DNA of 64,000 nucleotides from Eurosta solidaginis (lineage: Eukaryota > Arthropoda > Insecta > Diptera > Tephritidae), in NCBI RefSeq assembly GCF_040869045.1, contig NC_090322.1:179442672-179506671 (forward strand). Reading direction: 5' to 3'. Under the pieces are notes generated by a model, which worked only from the letters and a program-made list of their open reading frames with translations, did not search any database and was not told the DNA's origin. A program made the position numbers and the translations under genes. This document shows positions 11,816 through 24,400 of the stretch, piece after piece (the stretch's first letter is position 1; every line of letters begins with the position of its first letter).

Positions 11816-12583
11816 AAACGTCATCAACACACAGATAAATTGTGAACGGAATCAAGAACCCACCATAGAATAATACTCGTAGCACTAGACTTATCAAAAG
11901 CTTTTGATACAATCAATCACAGCACGTTACTGCAAGACTTGGAAGGATCCACCTTCCCTCTCAGTCTAAAAAAGGTGAATCGCAAATTATCTGTGTGGTC
12001 ACCAGGCATCGGAGCAGTTCAAGAACTGAACATCAAAACCGAGAAGAATTAAGCAAGGGGTGCCACAGGGTGGTGTCCTATCATCCCTTTGTTTAACTTT
12101 TACGTATCGAAGCAAGAAGGATTAGGGCAACAGCTCCCGGTCCATCCATCTATGAGCTATGCTATAAAACCATCCGCTTTCTCCTTAATCTTTTCAGCTT
12201 TTCCAACTCGCAAAATCTGACATAGTCACCGACCGAATCCCCGGTGACGCACTTGCAGGAACTGCAGGCCTATCAAAAAATCGTGCTAAGAAATGCCATG
12301 CGATGTATTCTTAAGTCTCCAGAACATCGTATACACAGTAAAGCGAGAACACTCCCCGTAAAGGAGAGACATGAAATGCTAAATAAACTGCTAAATACGC
12401 AGAAACCTGGGTATCCCAACAAACATCTGATTGAAAACACTCGGCCTCCCAGAAATTTTGAAAATCATCTTCGTAAGCACTACGAAGAAACGCGGCACTT
12501 TAGAATTCAGCCGTATGAGGAAACGCAGCAAGAAAAAACTTTCAGAGACAGCGTCGGATTATTATGTCAGCAGTTGCCTGGTG
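11816..12583 (+). pseudogene. Jockey-like LINE fragment, 5' piece (RT to C-terminal domain)
   Basis: The sequence encodes RT motif A as LVALDLSKAFDTINHSTLLQDL around 11,873-11,940, then a frame-shifted RT body, then a 12,244-12,575 frame with LQAYQKIVLRNAMRCILKSP and LPVKERHEMLNKLL. That frame matches the region after the RT in insect Jockey-clade ORF2 proteins. Stops and indels between 11,990 and 12,240 show it is dead, and the YADD box is missing. The 5' end is truncated near 11,816, with an uncertain boundary. The frame runs into QLPG and is cut there by the RTE insertion; it resumes at 15,895 as ELPKFKKKYPELYW. Confidence 0.75.
12572..12583 (+). repeat. Target-site duplication of the RTE insertion (left)
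   Basis: AGTTGCCTGGTG, identical to 15,883-15,894. Removing one copy and the RTE rejoins the Jockey frame, which supports the boundary. Confidence 0.85.
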
Positions 12584-12957
12584 CCTGGAGGGTGGGGCCG
12601 TGTGTAGAAGTCCACGAAAGTGGGGAAAGCTTCTGACCGCCATTCACCTGGGAATGGCCAGAGCGATTCTTTTGCATGCGGTTCAAGCAGCTCACTACTG
12701 CCGGTCGCTTGCGGCCAAGTATCCTCTGGGTAGCCGCTAAACACCCGTTTAGCGGTGAGCTAATGTGAGAAGGCGACAACCTGGCTAGGCCACTCTGACA
12801 TAATCGGTTTAAGGGCTAGCCGGGGGAGATTTCATCGGCAGCGTCTGTACACCTCTAGGTGCGGCTGCAAGCGGGCGTCTGTCTTGGAGCAAGCGGCTCG
12901 CTATATAAACGTGCCAAGTAATATTTTCACCCCCGCTGAACGGGTTGTGCGCTGGGC

Positions 12958-14271
12958 TTGGGACTCGCCACGCAAAACCATACTCCAATGAAATATAACA
13001 ACAAGCCTCGGATAAATACACTCTCTATTGATGACGACCATGGCAAACGTTTGAAGGACAATGAATTGAGGGCATGCACCTGGAACGTCCGCTCCCTGAA
13101 TGGGATTGGTGCAGATGCCCGGCTGGTTGATGTCCTCGTCAAAGCAAAATCTGACATCACCGCCATCCAAGAAATGCGTTGGACGAAGCAAGGAAGAAAG
13201 AAGATCAAAAGTTGTGACATATATTGGAGTGGCCATGCGAATAAGCGCAGTTTCGGCGTCGGATTCGTGGTGGGAGAGAGACCTTGTCGCCAAGTGCTGG
13301 CGTTCACGCCTGTGGACGAGCGTCTCGCCGCTATTCGAATAAAAGCAAAATTTTTTAATATATCATTCATCTGCACCCATGCGCCGACAGAGGAGAAAGA
13401 CAATGAGGTGAAAGACACTTTTTATGAACAATTAGAACGCACATACGAGCGCTGCCCCCGTCATGATATAAAAGTCGTGCTTGGCGACTTTAACGCCAGG
13501 GTGGGCAAAGAAGGTGTTTTTGGCCCTACAGTCGGAAAGTTCAGCCTACACAATGAAACTTCTCCTAACGGACTGAGGCTGATTGACTTTGCCGGTGCTC
13601 GAAACATGGTCATATCAAGCACGAGGTTCATGCATAAAAAGATGCATCAAGCTACATGGCTGTCTCCTGATCGAAATACTCGTAATCAGATCGATCACGT
13701 TGTGATAGACGGACGGCATGCCTCCAGTGTTTTAGATGTGCGAACGATCCGAGGGCCTAACATCGATTCGGACCATTATCTCGTTGCAGCCAAAATACGC
13801 GCCCGCCTCAACGCGGCTAAAAACAAGGAACAAAAAACACAAGGAAAGCTAGACGTCGAAAAGCTTCAATCACAACAGACTGCCAATGATTTCGCAACTC
13901 GACTCTCACACCTGCTCTCTGAGGGCACAACTCATCCTGAAGGAATGCAGGAGCAGTGGGAGCATATCTCCAAAGCACTTCATACTGCCGCCGAGGAAAA
14001 AATTGGTTACCAGCGGCCACGAAAAAACAACTGGTATGATGAAGAATGCCGCGTTGCAACCGAAAGAAAAGACGCTGCCTACAGTTCTACGTTAAAAGCG
14101 AACGCGACAAGAGGAGTGTGTGAACGCTATCGTGAGTTGAAAAGGGAAGCGAGACGCCTTTTCAGGAACAAAAAAGCAGAAGCAGAAAGGCGTGAGTGCG
14201 AGGAGCTTGAGCTGCTAGCCACCAGGAATAACGCCCGAAAATTCTACCAAAACACTTCTCTGCTCTCCTAA
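12958..14271 (+). CDS. RTE ORF, endonuclease half (truncated by frameshift)
   Basis: 437 residues. Residues about 40-285 are an apurinic-type (exonuclease-endonuclease-phosphatase) endonuclease that would nick target DNA for target-primed reverse transcription. Visible motifs are ACTWNVRSLNG, the glutamate in AIQEMRW, ICTHAPTEEKD, VVLGDFNARVG, QATWLSPDRNTRNQIDHVVI and the final IDSDHYLVAAKI. Residues about 300-430 form the linker to the RT, rich in Arg, Lys and Glu (KREARRLFRNKKAEAERRE). The frame should run on into the RT but after ARKFYQ it slips and stops at 14,271. Start chosen at the first ATG; upstream sequence is leader-like. All catalytic motifs look intact, but the protein would lack RT. 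Confidence 0.85.
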   Translation: MGLATQNHTPMKYNNKPRINTLSIDDDHGKRLKDNELRACTWNVRSLNGIGADARLVDVLVKAKSDITAIQEMRWTKQGRKKIKSCDIYWSGHANKRSFGVGFVVGERPCRQVLAFTPVDERLAAIRIKAKFFNISFICTHAPTEEKDNEVKDTFYEQLERTYERCPRHDIKVVLGDFNARVGKEGVFGPTVGKFSLHNETSPNGLRLIDFAGARNMVISSTRFMHKKMHQATWLSPDRNTRNQIDHVVIDGRHASSVLDVRTIRGPNIDSDHYLVAAKIRARLNAAKNKEQKTQGKLDVEKLQSQQTANDFATRLSHLLSEGTTHPEGMQEQWEHISKALHTAAEEKIGYQRPRKNNWYDEECRVATERKDAAYSSTLKANATRGVCERYRELKREARRLFRNKKAEAERRECEELELLATRNNARKFYQNTSLLS

Positions 14272-15860
14272 ATGGAGGCAGCAATTCACCGCGCAGAGAT
14301 GAAGAACCCGATCCCGCAATCGATGATGATGGAATATATGTCCCCCCGCCCGCTTATGACGAAGTTAGAATAGCAATAACTAGATTGAAAAACAACAAGG
14401 CCGTGGGCGCTGATGGATTGCCTGCGGAGCTATTCAAGTTCGGCGGCGAGGAGTTGGTAAGGCGCATGCAGCAGCTTCTTAGCAAAATATGGGCGGACGA
14501 AAGCATGCCCGACGGTTGGAATCTAAGTGTTCTTTGCCCAGTCCACAAGAAGGGGGATACTGCAAAATGCACCAACTATCGTGGAATCAGCCTTCTTAGT
14601 ATCGCATATAAGGTCCTTTCAAGTGTATTGTGCGAAAGATTGAAGCCCACCGTGAAACGGCTGATTGGACCTTATCAGTGCGGCTTCAGACCTGGTAAAT
14701 CTACCATCGACCAGATTTTCACAATGCGCCAAATCTTGGAAAAAACCCGTGAAAAGAGAATCGACACACATCACCTCTTCGTCGACTTTAAAGCCGCCTT
14801 CGACAGCACGAAAAGGAGCTGCCTATATGCCGCTATGTCTGAATTTGGTTTCCCCGCAAAACTTATACGGCTGTGCAAAATGACGTTGAGCAACACCATC
14901 AGCTCAGTCAGAATTGGGAAGGACCTCTCCGAGCCGTTCGAAACTAAACGAGGTTTCAGACTGGGTGACCCCCTATCGTGCGATTTCTTTAATTTGATGC
15001 TGGAGAAAATTATACTAGCTGCAGAACTTAACCGCACTGGGACAATATTCTATAAAAGCGTGCAATTACTGGCATATGCTGATGACATTGATATCATCGG
15101 CCTAAACACCCGCGCTGTTAGTTCTGCTTACTCCAAGCTGGAAAAAGAAGCGGTAAAGATGGGTTTGATGGTGAATGAGGACAAAACGAAGTACCTGCTG
15201 TCATCGAGCAAAGAGTCAGCGCATATGCGCCTTGGCAACCATAATTTCGAAATAGTAAAAGACTTCGTTTATTTGGGAACCAGCATCAACACTAGCAACA
15301 ACATCAGCACTGAAATCCAGCGAAGAATCAATCTTGCCAATAAATGCTACTTTGGACTAGGTAGGCAATTGAAAAGTAAAGTCCTCTCTCGGCGAACGAA
15401 AATCATACTCTACAAGTCACTTATCGTACCCGTCCTGCTATATGGGGCAGAAGCATGGACCATGACAACAGCAGATGAAGCGGCTTTGGGAGTGTTCGAG
15501 AGAAAAGTTCTTCGAAAGATTTATGGACCTCTACGCGTTGGCGATGGCGAGTACCGAAAAAGATTTAATGATGAGCTGTACGAGCTATACGCAGACATCA
15601 ACATAGTCCAGCGAATTAAAACGCAGCGGCTGCGCTGGCTAGGCCATGTTATGCGAATGAAAGATGATGCTCCGGCCAAGAAAGTGTTTCTATCGGAACC
15701 CGCCTATGGAAGCAGAGGTAGAGGGCGGCCCCCACTCCGTTGGAAGGACCAGGTGGAAAACGATTTAAACTCCCTTGGTGTGACCAATTGGCGCCGGTTG
15801 GCGGAGCGAAGGAGCGACTGGCGCGCCTTGTTGGACGGCCATAACCGTTTAGACGGTTAA
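14253..15860 (+). pseudogene. RTE ORF, reverse transcriptase half
   Basis: A frame open from at least 14,253 (HFSALLNGGSNSP), two bases out of register with the endonuclease frame. The first ATG, at 14,385, gives 491 residues, but this is really the continuation of one polyprotein. RT motifs include NYRGISLLSIAYKVLSSVL, GFRPGKSTIDQIFTMRQIL, FVDFKAAFDSTKR (motif A), RGFRLGDPLSCDFFNLMLE and LAYADDIDII with an intact YADD near residue 231 of the ATG-started frame. The C-terminal part has VLLYGAEAWTMT and the conserved RTE tail QRLRWLGHVMRM, GRGRPPLRWKDQVENDL and NWRRLAERR. It ends 22 bases before the tail repeats. Many fly genomes carry near-identical proteins. Broken only by the deletion at about 14,250. 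Confidence 0.88.
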
Positions 15861-15894
15861 GCGCCAATTAAGTAAGTAAGTAAGTTGCCTGGTG

Positions 15895-16253
15895 AACTCC
15901 CAAAATTTAAAAAAAAAATACCCGGAACTCTATTGGGGAAAGCAAACGTTTGCAGAGAGACGCATGCCAATTTAGCTCAAATTTTTTCTGTATACTGTAA
16001 TAAGTTGAACCTCTACTTCTGCAAAATCTAATCCGACATACCTAATGTTCATATGTCCCGCTTGTAATGCTTCCCCACAAAACCCTAACATCTGCTCAAT
16101 AGCAGTGTGAAACCAATGCCTCAAACACCCTTATCGCTCTGATCTATTCCTTTTTACATTGCCAGTTTCCTCCCGTTAGAAGTTATTGATGACAGTTAGT
16201 GCGTAGTCGCACCCTATTGGAGCTGGCGAAGCCCCGCTACAATAACAACAACG
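15895..16253 (+). pseudogene. Jockey-like LINE fragment, 3' piece
   Basis: Continues the frame interrupted at 12,583 (ELPKFKKKYPELYWGKQTFA). It then encodes, with shifts, the late Jockey ORF2 signature: SDIPNVHM, a Cys segment, and TPLSL*S where relatives have TPLSLW. The 3' end is gctacaataacaacaac at about 16,236-16,253, like the ACAAC-type tails of insect Jockey-group elements. Stops show that it is inactive. Confidence 0.7.
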
Positions 16254-16633
16254 GAAAGGTTGAGAAATACACGCGGCATACCACTAATGCATTGATGCTA
16301 AGGATGACGATTTTGGGAATTTTTCGCCTCTCGATATTTTCGTGATATGAAAGTCTATGAATGTCTAATGATACGACTTCAAATACAAATATCTTTTTGT
16401 CGGCTGTGATATAGGAGGCGTTTTTTGCAATTTTACACAGGTATGTATCGTAGACCTGAGGAATTTTTTCCTTATTTCTTCTTAAAGGTGGCTTATTTGT
16501 AAAAAAAGTTTTAAACTAAATTAAATCGTGACTGAAGTCCAACATTCGCGGGATTTTTGGGACTTAATTGGTATATACTGGCGCTTATTTAAAGAAAGGA
16601 AAAAATGTTTTTAATGGCGGAAGTAAAGTTAGT
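16254..16633. other. Spacer, nothing recognised
   Basis: 380 bp between the Jockey 3' end and the next Helentron-like copy; no feature found. Confidence 0.4.
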
Positions 16634-18277
16634 TTTTATACTCAGTTGAGCAGAGCTTACAGAGTATATTAACTTTGATTGGATAACGGTTGCTTGTACA
16701 GATATAAAGGAATCGAGATAGATATATACTTCCATATATCATAATCATTAGTATCGAAAAAAAAATTTGATTGAGCCATGTCCGTCCGTCCGTCCGTCCG
16801 TAAACACGATAACTTGAGTAAATTTTGAGGTGTCTTGATGAAATCTGGTGTGTAGGTTCCTGAGCGCTCATCTCAGATCGCTATTTAAACTGAACGAAAT
16901 CGGACTATAACCACGCCCACTTTTTCGATATCGAAAATTTCGAAAAACCGAAAAAGTGCGATAATTCATTACCAAAGACGGGCGATGAAACTTGGTAGGC
17001 GAGTTGAACCTATGACGCAGAATAGAAAATTAGTAAAATTTTGGGCAATGGGCGTGGCACCGCCCACTTTTAAAAGAAAGTAATTTAGAAGTTTTGCAAG
17101 CCGTAATTTGGCAGTCGTTGAAGATATAATGATAAAATTTGGTAGGAACGTTACCCCTATTACTATATGTATGCCTAATAAAAATTATCAAAATCGGAGA
17201 ACGACCACGCCCACTTTAAAAAAAAAAATTTTTTTAAGTCAAATTTAAAAAAAAAGATAATATCTTTACAGTATATAAGTAAATTATGTCAACATTCAAC
17301 TCCAGTAATGATATAGTGCAACAAAATACAAAAATAAAAGAAGATTTCAAAATGGGCGTAGCTCCGCCCTTTTTCATTTAATTTGTCTAGGATACTTTTA
17401 ATGCCATAAGTCGAACAAAAATTTTTCTGTGAAAAAGGGCGAAATCGGTTGAAGCCACGCCCAGTTTTTATACACTGTCGACCGTCTGTCCTTCCGCTCA
17501 GCCGTTAATACGATAACTTGAGCAAAAATCGATATATCTTTACTAAACTCAGTTCACGTACTTATCTGAACTCACCTTGTATTGGTATAAAAAATGGCCG
17601 AAATCCGACTATGACCACGACCCGTTTTTCGATATCGAAAATTACGAAAAATGAAAAAATGCAATAATTCTATACCAAATACGGAAAGAGGGATGAAACG
17701 TGGCAATTGGATTGGCTTATTGACGCAAGATATAACTTTAGAAAAAAACTTTGTAAAATGGGTGTGACACCTACCATATTAAGTAGAAGACAATGAAAAA
17801 GTTCTGCAGGGTGAAATCAAAAGCCCTTGGAATCTTGGCAGGAATACTGTTCTTGGTATTAGATATATAAATAAATTAGCGTTACCCGACAGATAAAGTT
17901 CTGGGTCACCCTGATCTGGTCCTCATTTTGGTCGATATCTCGAAAACGCCTTCAGATATACAACTACCACCGCTCACTTTTAAAACCCTCATTAACCTTT
18001 AATTTGATACCCATATCGTACAAAAAAATTCTAGTGTCAGCCCTGGTCCACCTTTATGGCGATATCCCTACATGGCGTCCACCTATTGAACTATGGCCCA
18101 CTCCCTCTTAAAATACTATTTAATACCTTCCATTTGATACAAATGTCATACAAGCACATTCCAGGGTTACCCTAGGTTCATTTTCCTTCATGGTGGTTTT
18201 CCCTTATTTTGTCTCCATATCTCTCAACTGAGTATTTAATGTTCGGTTACACCCGAACTTAGCCTTCCTTACTTGTT
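16634..18277 (+). mobile_element. Helentron-like non-autonomous element, full length
   Basis: Plus-strand copy: it starts ttttatactcagttgagcag and ends gttcggttacacccgaactt followed by agccttccttacttgtt. It has a GTCC tract (16,780-16,800), one noncoding module, two to three minisatellite units and both subterminal inverted repeats. It lacks the 763-bp internal duplication seen in the array at 26.7-40.4 kb, so it represents the simpler form. Noncoding. Confidence 0.75.
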
Positions 18278-19430
18278 TTTTTTTGTAAATTTCAGTATAA
18301 ATGTAGAACAGGTGACATAAGGTCAAGGGCCATAACGTCAATTGTCCTTTTAGGTACATCGAATGGGCTTAAGATCAATTTAGGTCATTTGATATGCCAT
18401 AGCTTATAGTTTTAATTTATGACTATGTCAATTAAATTATGACCAATCTATTTTTCTGATTTGGCCATTAAATTTAATTTTTTATATTGGCCTTAAGGCT
18501 AACTATTTTTTGCGCAACCCCACGTATTAAAAACAACAGATATACTTGCAATAGATTTTTTATTATTTTCGCCGTACTAATGTTAAGTCGAATGAGAAAA
18601 ATAATAAATGCAGACCAGTGAATGCGAGTAGCAATATTTCAGTGCAAAAATTGTCATTTTGAGAACTCGAATATGGCATGCTGCTCTGCAAAGTCAACAT
18701 TTTTGTTTCATTTCATCGAAAAAGCGGTTTGAAAACTGGTCGCATGGAGTTTTCTTAGAAATATGAACAAATAGTTCAACTAAAACTTAGCGAAAATTTG
18801 AAAGAAAAATCGGAAAAATCGCCAACGACTTTTTTTTATATTATTGGTTCTTTCCATTGAAAAGTTGGTTTTTAAACTGGTTCGGCGAGAATTTTTTTGA
18901 AAGAGGAATTAAATATTGCATTTGAAAGTTTTTTTTTCATCCTGCCTAGCTTTTCGTTTATTTTCGTGCCCGATTAAATGTAGTATAATATGGTTATTGC
19001 CTTTTTCCCGAAATTGTCATAAGTTTAAACCCCAATGTTTTATATTGTTAGTGACAATCATCGTATTTAAAAAGATCGCAAATTCAAAGTACTAGGCCAT
19101 GCCACTCTTAAATTGAACCTTTTGAACTAGATACCAGATGCTGGTATAAACATAGTTGCTTTTAGGTACTGATTATCCTACAGCAAAACAATTTTTTCAA
19201 ACACAGTACATTCAATTGCTATTCACGCCTTTCTTATACCATCCTCCCTCATCTGTATATATCTAAAAACTATAAGTCAGTAGAGTTGTAGTTTGGTATA
19301 TTTAAATCAGAGATTTTTGAAATTTTAAATAGAAAACCCATTTACTGAGCAACAAACGTTCACACCAGAAATAAACATTTGTTAATACGAGAGTAACCAG
19401 CAGACTTTGTTCAGCCTAAAAATTATTTTG
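18278..19430. other. Unassigned AT-rich region
   Basis: No reading frame above 60 residues and no repeat match. A short zone at 18,300-18,500 repeats ggtca/gacc-like words (aaggtcaagg, ttaggtcatt, tatgaccaat) without a clear period. Confidence 0.35.
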
Positions 19431-19790
19431 CCTACTTTTTAAAAGTGAGCCTCTATTCTCTTTTTCACTCTCAATCCCGTTCCCTCTCACCTTATCTTCC
19501 ATTTTTCTTCTTATTCTTGTAATCCCTTATTCCATTTATCTTCCACCCAACAACCCACTCCCACCCCCATTGCCACTCTCACTGCCACTATTACTCCTAT
19601 TTCCACTCCGTTCCTATTTCTATTCCCACTCCTATTTACACTCCTATTCCCACTCCCACTTTCACTCCCATTTCCTCTCTCTCACCAACTCGGAATTACA
19701 CTCCCATCCCCACTCTCACACCCAGTACATCTACCTATCTCACCTCAATTTCCACATATATGGCCACTATACCTAGCAAGGAATACCTGC
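19431..19790. repeat. Pyrimidine-rich interspersed repeat
   Basis: The plus strand is nearly pure pyrimidine plus A, with many cactccc/ctcccac words. It is led in by ttttaaaagtgagcctc, which reappears in reverse complement at about 48,870-48,890 (gggctcacttttgaaa). That shared lead-in suggests an interspersed element carrying a low-complexity tract. The frames it creates (Ser/His/Leu-rich) are not genes. Confidence 0.55.
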
Positions 19791-21111
19791 TTCATCTGAC
19801 CGATCGATTGTAATATCTTTCTTTTTATAAAGCAATACAAAACTTAATGTAACCAACTATCGCCTAAATAATAATTTTCAAACAAGTCGCACCGTCCTGG
19901 TCCACTTTCCGCAAAAGAAAGCGTCCAAGTGTTAAGCTCGTCGAAAAGAACCAGAGTTTCACTTCCAGGAAAGAAGTCTTTTGAATTTAAAGCTTGATAA
20001 TGAGGTAGCTCGGTACCAAATATTAAGCAAATCGCATCATAAAAGAGACGTTTTGAAATAGGTCTATTACTACGGAGAGAAAAGCATCTCAAATAATAAA
20101 CCTTTGTACCAAACTTCTAGGGAATATCACCATAAATAACTTTTTTTTGTATTAGGTCGGGCTCTAGTTCACTTTCCCAGAACACACATGCAAACTTTCA
20201 TCCAAATCGATTCAGTCGTTTGGGAGAAGTACAGTCACAAACACACGTACAGATAATACATATGTATGTATGATTATATGCTACTTAAATTTAACAAACC
20301 CACCTGTGTTCACAACAAAGCCGCTATAAAACTTAAGCGCGCATAGGATGACATTAAGAAATCTGACAACAAAAGCAGGAAGTTACAATACACACAAAAT
20401 CAAACACTCATACGCCATGGTGCACCGCAGAAGGGCAAAAAAAAAAAGGGCTTAGGGCACTAGGGCGAAAGGCCACCCAAAAGCTCATCAATGAAAAATG
20501 TTGCATAAAATTTATAATAAAAATATTTTAAAAGCGCATATTCATATGTATGTGTGTACTCTACATAAATTCAAACCATGTGTGAAGTTAAAAGAAAAGT
20601 TAAAAAAAAAATTTTTCAGCGATAAAGAGCGGATGCTGTCGCCAAATTGTTTGCTCAATGGCAGGCATTAAGGAATTGAGCAGCTGTGGTGGCATTGGTT
20701 TGCTCTGTGGTACAAAACGTACATAAAGCAGCAACACATATATGCATACTTCCTAGCATACCAATGTGTGTGTGCATATGTATTTGATTGTAGAGAGAGA
20801 TTTGCAATTCATAAACGGAATTTTTGAAACTTCCTGTTCCGGTTATCCCGTGTAACATGCAAAATAATAAGCACAAAAGCGCATATTCTTACATTCTTAT
20901 ATAGCGGTATACCTATTAACAGTAAAAATAGCATGTAAAACATATTTCACACATGTTTGCACAAACTCAGTCATCAGCACATGAATACTCATGAATGCGT
21001 GCTTGCTTATTGCGGTTTAACGCAAAACCATCAAACAATAAATAGTCACAGTGCGAAATGGGTAGAGCTATAAAAAAAATTATATTCGATGTTAATCAAT
21101 TGAATATGTAA
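19791..21111. other. Unassigned region
   Basis: No recognised gene. 20,150-20,260 reads like the tail of a dispersed repeat (ccaaatcgattcagtcgttt followed by gggagaagtacagtc), a phrase typical of insect repeats. Small minus-strand frames at 19,844-20,092 and 20,655-20,876 lack any domain I know. Mononucleotide A runs occur near 20,440 and 20,605. Confidence 0.35.
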
Positions 21112-21427
21112 ATATATATTGTATTGTATTTGTATTGTATTGTATTTTATTAAACATTTTCCAGATGCATACTTATTAACCTAAGATTACAATATTACAT
21201 TAAATAATTTCAAATTACTATGCAGCATAGGAAAAGTATATGGCATTTTTTATATTAAAGTTTAACATAGTTCTAAATGCCAGTCCTAGCTTTGGTATAT
21301 TGTTTTGTGTGGGGTGTACAAAAATAAAAATTTCATAAAGAGTTTAAGTTATACATTAAATTAAATCATCAAAGATATGAAAGAGAATCAATACTAAATA
21401 TTTGCAGCTTCCTAAGGTATGTACGGT

Positions 21428-24400
21428 TTATAGGGTCATCCTCAGCATCGTTTCTAATTCATAGTGATTATAACCAAAAAGATACAGCTTAACTTCTTTT
21501 CTAAATAAGTTGACATTTCTTATTACCTGTACAGTGGGAGGAAGGGAGTTGAAAAATTTGCACGACGTGTATGTGTAAAAACTTCTAAAGTGCGACGTCC
21601 TAGTATGCGGAATTTGTACCATCGGAAGTAGATTTCTTCGTAAGTTGTAGACTTCCGAAGGAAAGCTTTCCAGGTAGCCACACCGTATAAAGAATGTTTT
21701 TAAAACTTTGTAAAGATAGAGATGTCGACACGGAAATATATCTAGTTTCCTAAAATATAGCATAGAGTGAGACCTATAGTTTGCACTACAGATTCGCCTT
21801 ATAACCCCCTTTTGAATTGTTACCACTGCTGACAGCTTATTAGCCGAAGCGCCGCCCCAGCATGTGATACCATATTGCAGTTTAGATTGAAATATTCCGT
21901 AGTAAACTGTTTTTAAAGTGGATATTGAACATAACTTTTTCAGACGATAAAAGTGACGAGTGGTATATAGAAAGTATTTTTTTAGAGCATTAATGTGCTC
22001 AGACCAACTCAAGCGGTTGTCTATTATAATTCCTAGGTACTTGAAATTCTCAACAACTTCAACCCTGAAGCAGCTCTCACTACAGTTTCTATTACAATCA
22101 AAAGATCTCATCGCGTCACTTTGAGTGCACGCTATATGGTGCATGTTAAAGCGAGAGCACACTGCGGAGTGAAATATGACATCATAACTTGGTTGTTCTT
22201 TGAGAACATGACTGAAATACATAAGTCTAGTTTTACTACTTACAATCAGTTTGTGTGAAGCGAACCAGGTTCGTAACAAATGTATATCATGGTTAATGTC
22301 ACATATTAATTCAAAGTAATTCGGTGTACTGTACGCAATTGCAAGATCGTCTGCAAAGGCAGTGGCCTTGCCTCTCAATGGAAGCTTAAATATTGAATTA
22401 ATATAGACCAAGAACAATATTGGACCAAGAACTGAGCCTTGGGGAACACCCAGATTAACAAGCTGTAAGCTACTGTAGCTACATTCTACTTTAACTTTTT
22501 GTGTTCTGCCCGATATATACGATTTAAGCCACTTATGCATAACACCGCGGAATCCTGCACTATATAATTTATCCGATAGTACACCCCTATCGACCATATC
22601 AAAAGCTTTTGTTATGTCCACAAAGAGACCAGCACAACTTCTTTTTTCATCCAGAGCTTTGTAGACGTTGGTGCAAAAATCTAGCAAAGCGTCTTCTGTT
22701 GAAAGGTCAGAACGAAAGCCAAACTGCATGGAGCTAAAAAAGCTCGCTTTATTTAGAAAATTAACAATTCTGGTTTTAACAGCCTTTTCAAAAACTTTAG
22801 ATATGGCCGAGAGTAGTGAAATAGGTCTGTAATTATTAACATCTTTTTTATCCCCTTTTTTCAAGATCGGAATTACAATCGCACATTTCAAACCATCGGG
22901 AAAAATACCCTGAGTAATGCTGGTGTTGAATAAGTATATCAGTATATCAACCACATTAAAATATATCTTTTTTAAAATTAAATTGGAAATACCATCCTCA
23001 CCGCATGAACTAGAGTTTTTTAAGGTTTTTATAATGCTTATAATTTCGAAACCTGTGATAGGGTCAAAAAAGAAGCTATTTCGAGCATATTGGCCCGATG
23101 GTAAATGGGTCGCTAACCGACAATTGCAGTTAGTTGATACTGTGTTCCCAACCGTTGTAAAGTGCGTGTTAAGTTTATTAGCTACTTCCACAGCATCCGT
23201 AATCGACTGACTTCCAGCTTGTAATGCTATTCGCTCATTATCTTTTTCACCGTTTCGATTAAGAAGATTATTGACAACTTCCCATTCTTTCCTAATATTA
23301 CCAAGTGCTGAATTAAACTTGTTTCGAAAGAAGTGTTCCCGCGTCAGTCGTATGGCCTTATTGGTGCTATTACTTATTTTGTTGTATCTAGTGCGGAGCC
23401 TTCTATTACTAGGATACTTAGCACATTTTTTTCTTAGTTGGTTTTTGAGCTTTATTTTCTGTAGGAGATCCCGAGTAATCCAAGGCTTAAGTCTCACATT
23501 TTTTTTACGATTATTTACAGTATACGAAGAGTTGAGAATGTGCGCGTTTAAGGTATCTAAAAATATGTAAAAAGCTACTGATATGTCATTTTCAGCGAGG
23601 ACATTCGACCAACTTTCGAAACATAGCTTATGGTTCAGCATAGGGAAATTAACTTTGGTATATGATTTCTGAACGCGATTTGCTTTTGGTTTGTCGAAAA
23701 CAATTCCAAATATTTGCAAACCCGTCATCGTGTGATCAGTTATTTGCAAGTCAATGTTAAAACTATTACAATATCTATATGGTACGGCATTAAAGCGGCA
23801 AAAAATATGATCAATACACGTACCCGAACTTAAGCGCGTCGGCTCATTAATATAGGAAGTATAACCATTTCCAGCCATCAAGGCCAAATAATCGTCAGTT
23901 GTATTACAGTGATGCAAAAGGTCTAAATTAAAATCACCCAGTATGAAAAAGTTTGTAGTTTCTTCACACAGCACGAAACTGGAGTATTCTTGAATAAATA
24001 CAGAAATAGGAACAGATTGTAGTCTGTATACCCCTAGGAAAACAAATTGTTCGCCTTTTATATTAAGAGAAAGTTGTAGCATATCAGCACTATAAAGATT
24101 TTTACTTACTGAGGTACACTCATAAGTATCGCGCACAAAGGCTCCAACACCTCCCGCACTGTATCTATCATTCGCATTGGCATAAAAATTGAAATGAGGT
24201 ATGCTGTAGTCACTTACTTCATAAGAATATATCCAAATTTCCGTTAAAAATATAATATCTGGTAGGCAACCTAATGCATCGATATGACTTAAAAATAAAT
24301 CAAAATTCTGCCTAAGGCTACGTATATTCTGATGCACAACTTTTATATCGTTAGAACCTACTGAGGGCGCTTTATGAAAAAAATTTTTGCTAGCGATGAT

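Larger units (their letters stand above)
12584..15882 (+). mobile_element. RTE-clade non-LTR retrotransposon, nearly complete
   Basis: 3.3-kb plus-strand element with a leader (12,584-12,957), endonuclease frame, RT frame, a very short 3' UTR and a (TAAG)3 tail at 15,870-15,884, bounded by a perfect 12-bp TSD. RTE elements characteristically have tiny 3' UTRs and short tandem tails. The leader has GC-rich stretches unlike the AT-rich surroundings. One internal deletion with a frameshift near 14,250 separates the domains. It sits inside the Jockey-like fragment, so it is the younger insertion. Confidence 0.9.
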
